This document shows, piece by piece, positions 5,507-5,643 of a stretch of 5,643 bases of DNA (position 1 is its first letter; the number at the start of each line of letters is the position of its first letter). The stretch covers positions 1 to 5,643 of the forward strand of contig WQUP01000089.1 of NCBI GenBank assembly GCA_009782015.1, read 5' to 3'. The notes beneath the pieces are model-generated. The model ran no database searches. It saw only the letters and a list, made by a program, of their open reading frames with translations, and was not told where the DNA came from. A program made the position numbers and the translations under genes. Source of the DNA: Endomicrobiia bacterium. Its GTDB lineage: Bacteria > Elusimicrobiota > Endomicrobiia > Endomicrobiales > Endomicrobiaceae.

Positions 5507-5643
5507 ATGGACATTCAAGAAATAATTTCAAACACAGGCAAACTTAAAGCGGGGCAGCGCGTTTTGCTCAGCGGGACAATTTATACCGCCAGAGACGCGG
5601 CACATGCCAGAGTTGTTGACATTATAAATAAAGGGGGCAAAGC
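5507..5643 (+). CDS. Class I fumarate hydratase, beta subunit (5' part only)
   Basis: The first 45 codons of the partner subunit are visible; the gene runs off the window. The stretch LKAGQRVLLSGTIYTARDAAH (about residues 13-33) is characteristic of the beta subunit of class I fumarases and tartrate dehydratases, which completes the active site with the alpha chain. The frame has a TGA at 5489-5491, so the ATG at 5507 is the first usable start and it aligns with the expected N-terminus. No Shine-Dalgarno is seen: the 16 bases before the ATG read ACAACAAAAGCACAAC. In an uninterrupted operon the alpha stop and beta start would be close and probably translationally coupled; the nuclease unit has placed about 390 bases between them. 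Expression of beta may therefore be weakened or may rely on the new sequence. Confidence 0.93.
   Translation, partial: MDIQEIISNTGKLKAGQRVLLSGTIYTARDAAHARVVDIINKGGK

Overview
The window holds seven protein genes, all on the + strand and packed closely. From left to right they are: the 3' end of a GGDEF (diguanylate cyclase) gene; a complete UgpC/MsmK-type sugar ABC transporter ATPase; a lipoprotein of unknown function; a complete malic enzyme; the alpha subunit of a two-subunit class I (Fe-S) fumarase; a small GIY-YIG nuclease; and the 5' end of the fumarase beta subunit. No RNA gene, CRISPR array or classical transposase was seen.

Organism. The lipobox protein and the oxygen-sensitive type of fumarase suggest an anaerobic or microaerophilic bacterium. 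G+C is moderate (hand-counted lines in the fumarase gene run from 40 to 57%). The overall look reminds me of Elusimicrobiota or a similar little-cultured phylum, but this is an impression and not a demonstrated assignment.

Layout. Bases 1-449 encode the c-di-GMP synthase end, whose stop codon lies inside a compound inverted repeat (442-567). A good sigma70-like promoter (TTGACT, 18 bp, TATAAT at 570-599) follows and should drive the ABC ATPase (659-1768) and the lipoprotein (1785-2720), which are 16 bp apart. A second heptamer-built hairpin (2728-2785) separates these from the malic enzyme (2813-4156). A third, unrelated palindromic repeat (4154-4256) overlaps the malic enzyme stop and precedes the fumarase alpha gene (4276-5118). 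The alpha and beta genes (beta from 5507), normally adjacent, are split by a roughly 376-bp unit: a 99-codon, AT-rich GIY-YIG nuclease gene enclosed by perfect 33-bp inverted repeats (5123-5155 and 5466-5498), each carrying its own 8-bp hairpin with a tetraloop.

How the genes work together. Fumarase interconverts fumarate and malate, and malic enzyme interconverts malate and pyruvate plus CO2, so the right half is a C4-to-C3 dicarboxylate module. The ATPase probably powers one or more sugar importers whose membrane parts are encoded elsewhere. The most interesting element is the GIY-YIG/inverted-repeat unit, which looks like a minimal mobile element. Its nuclease is the only candidate mobility protein in sight, and its insertion seems to have removed the normal ribosome-binding context of the fumarase beta gene.
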